Shown in pieces: positions 63,239-64,000 of a stretch of DNA of 64,000 nt (position 1 is the first letter of the stretch; every line of letters begins with the position of its first letter). Made by a program: the position numbers and the translations under genes. The notes below the pieces were generated by a model. It made no database searches. It saw nothing but the letters and a program-made list of their open reading frames with translations, and was not told the origin of the DNA. The stretch lies in NCBI RefSeq assembly GCF_900129545.1, contig NZ_FQWB01000005.1, forward strand, positions 186,001 through 250,000, given 5' to 3'. This DNA comes from Flavobacterium fluvii (GTDB taxonomy: Bacteria > Bacteroidota > Bacteroidia > Flavobacteriales > Flavobacteriaceae).

Positions 63239-63883
63239 TTAAAGTACTTTTTTCAGTACTTCTTTCAATTCGCTCAACATCATGGCCGTGGCTCCCCAGA
63301 CAATGTGATCCCCTATTTTGAAAGCGGGAACCGAGATGTTCTCTGCATAAGAAGTCGATAAATTCACGCTTACCAGAATGTCGTCACTCATAAAAACAGA
63401 CAACGGCAATTCGATTATGTCGGCAACTTCATCCGAATCGGGAATAAAAACGATTTCTTCTTTGCAAATTCCCAAAAAAGGATAGACCATAAAATTGCTC
63501 GGCTGAATATACAAACGGGTAAAAGCCTTCATGATTTTGATGCTGTCGGGAGGAATCCCTATTTCTTCATGCGTTTCTCGCAAGGCCGTATTCTCGAATA
63601 TTTGGTCTCTTGGCTCATATTTCCCGCCTGGAAAAGCGATTTGGGCAGAATGGACGCCCTGGTAAGAATTTCGAACAATCAAAACCAAATGTGTCACTCC
63701 ATTTTTAGGATAAAACAACATCATCACGGCGGCTGTTTTTGGGTTTTTAGTCTCGATTTTCAGGTTTTTCAAGCTCTCGATTCGCTCCAATGGCGCCATT
63801 TTAAAATGCGCTTCAGAGGCAGGAAGACCAACTTCCTTTAATTTTGGAACATATTCTAAAAAGTCTTGAAAATCCATGATCAA
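63239..63883 (-). CDS. NUDIX hydrolase, CoA pyrophosphatase-like
   Basis: The protein has 214 residues. The NUDIX box is complete: the GGKYEP start, RETHEEIGI end. The preceding IAFPGG and the spacing match the NUDT7/YeaB CoA-diphosphatase group. It would split CoA or acyl-CoA into 3',5'-ADP and phosphopantetheine. It lies 49 bp upstream of the acyltransferase on the same strand. Confidence 0.92.
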   Translation of the reverse strand: MIMDFQDFLEYVPKLKEVGLPASEAHFKMAPLERIESLKNLKIETKNPKTAAVMMLFYPKNGVTHLVLIVRNSYQGVHSAQIAFPGGKYEPRDQIFENTALRETHEEIGIPPDSIKIMKAFTRLYIQPSNFMVYPFLGICKEEIVFIPDSDEVADIIELPLSVFMSDDILVSVNLSTSYAENISVPAFKIGDHIVWGATAMMLSELKEVLKKVL

Positions 63884-64000
63884 AGTCTATTTTTGTAATC
63901 CAAAAAGGTTTTGTAAATATACCACAACCTTGGACAAATTTACCGAAATTCAATGGCAATGACAATGTCAACCACAATTTTAAAATAAAAAACAATGTAT

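Noticed and set aside
63813..63995. Minus-strand frame of 60 codons at the window end
   Set aside because: It overlaps the NUDIX gene start, resembles no protein and covers the likely promoter of that gene.

Overview
The window is chromosomal DNA of a member of the Bacteroidota, most likely a Flavobacterium or close relative in the Flavobacteriaceae. This rests on the low GC content, promoters of the TTG-N17-20-TAnnTTTG type in place of sigma-70 boxes, a type IX secretion sorting tail, a hybrid two-component regulator with an AraC output domain, a fused ccoN-ccoO gene, and several families typical of the phylum (DUF349, DUF3810, DUF5606, GxxExxY). No ribosomal RNA operon, CRISPR array, prophage or full insertion sequence is visible.

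Layout. 1-3.1 kb: the end of a hybrid two-component regulator, an unusual flavin monooxygenase and a Ser-Pro-Arg tRNA operon. 3.4-15.9 kb: thiolase, an NlpC/P60 peptidase, a TPR protein, gyrA, clpC, a zinc-protease/RimK fusion with a DUF421 partner, and a T9SS-secreted protein; the clpC-rimK gap holds two palindromic repeats. 16.2-21 kb is a small accessory zone: a CopA-type ATPase, a MITE with 9-bp target duplications, an AraC regulator with an N-terminal metal-binding domain, and an AT-rich DUF3644 gene framed by attC-like GTTATGC/GCATAAC motifs. 21-28 kb: a serine hydrolase, a GH43 hydrolase, a chromate transporter, a DUF349 protein and two small unknown proteins.

28-39 kb is the main functional block, a microaerobic respiration cluster. 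It holds hemN, a TauE/SafE-like membrane protein, ccoH, ccoG, ccoP, ccoQ, a ccoNO fusion, ccoS, the copper ATPase ccoI and a Crp/Fnr regulator. Four promoters (hemN, ccoS, ccoI, and the TPR gene 22 kb away) each carry a TGA(T/C)-N4-(A/G)TCA palindrome whose centre lies exactly 36.5 nt upstream of the last base of the -7 element. This is the class II FNR activator geometry, so the window appears to contain the regulator and its regulon.

39-45.5 kb: housekeeping genes (mazG, DUF5606, def, ruvX, dapD) with a FUSC transporter and a toxin-antitoxin pair set among them. 45.6-51.1 kb: envelope polysaccharide genes (GT9, a WaaP-like kinase, two GT2-like enzymes, glf, DUF4422). 51.1-53.6 kb: tsaC and cca, separated by a 444-bp unit made of one GxxExxY nuclease-family gene between perfect 25-bp inverted repeats. 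The repeat ends resemble the inner repeats of the 18.8-kb MITE and the clpC hairpin. 53.6-64 kb: a frameshifted membrane gene, ctaA, an orphan TonB-plug-like protein, a CDP-alcohol phosphatidyltransferase, a GH28 pectinase, a Lys-rich 36-residue protein, pepD, DUF3810, a sigma-factor operon, a PlsC-like acyltransferase and a NUDIX hydrolase.
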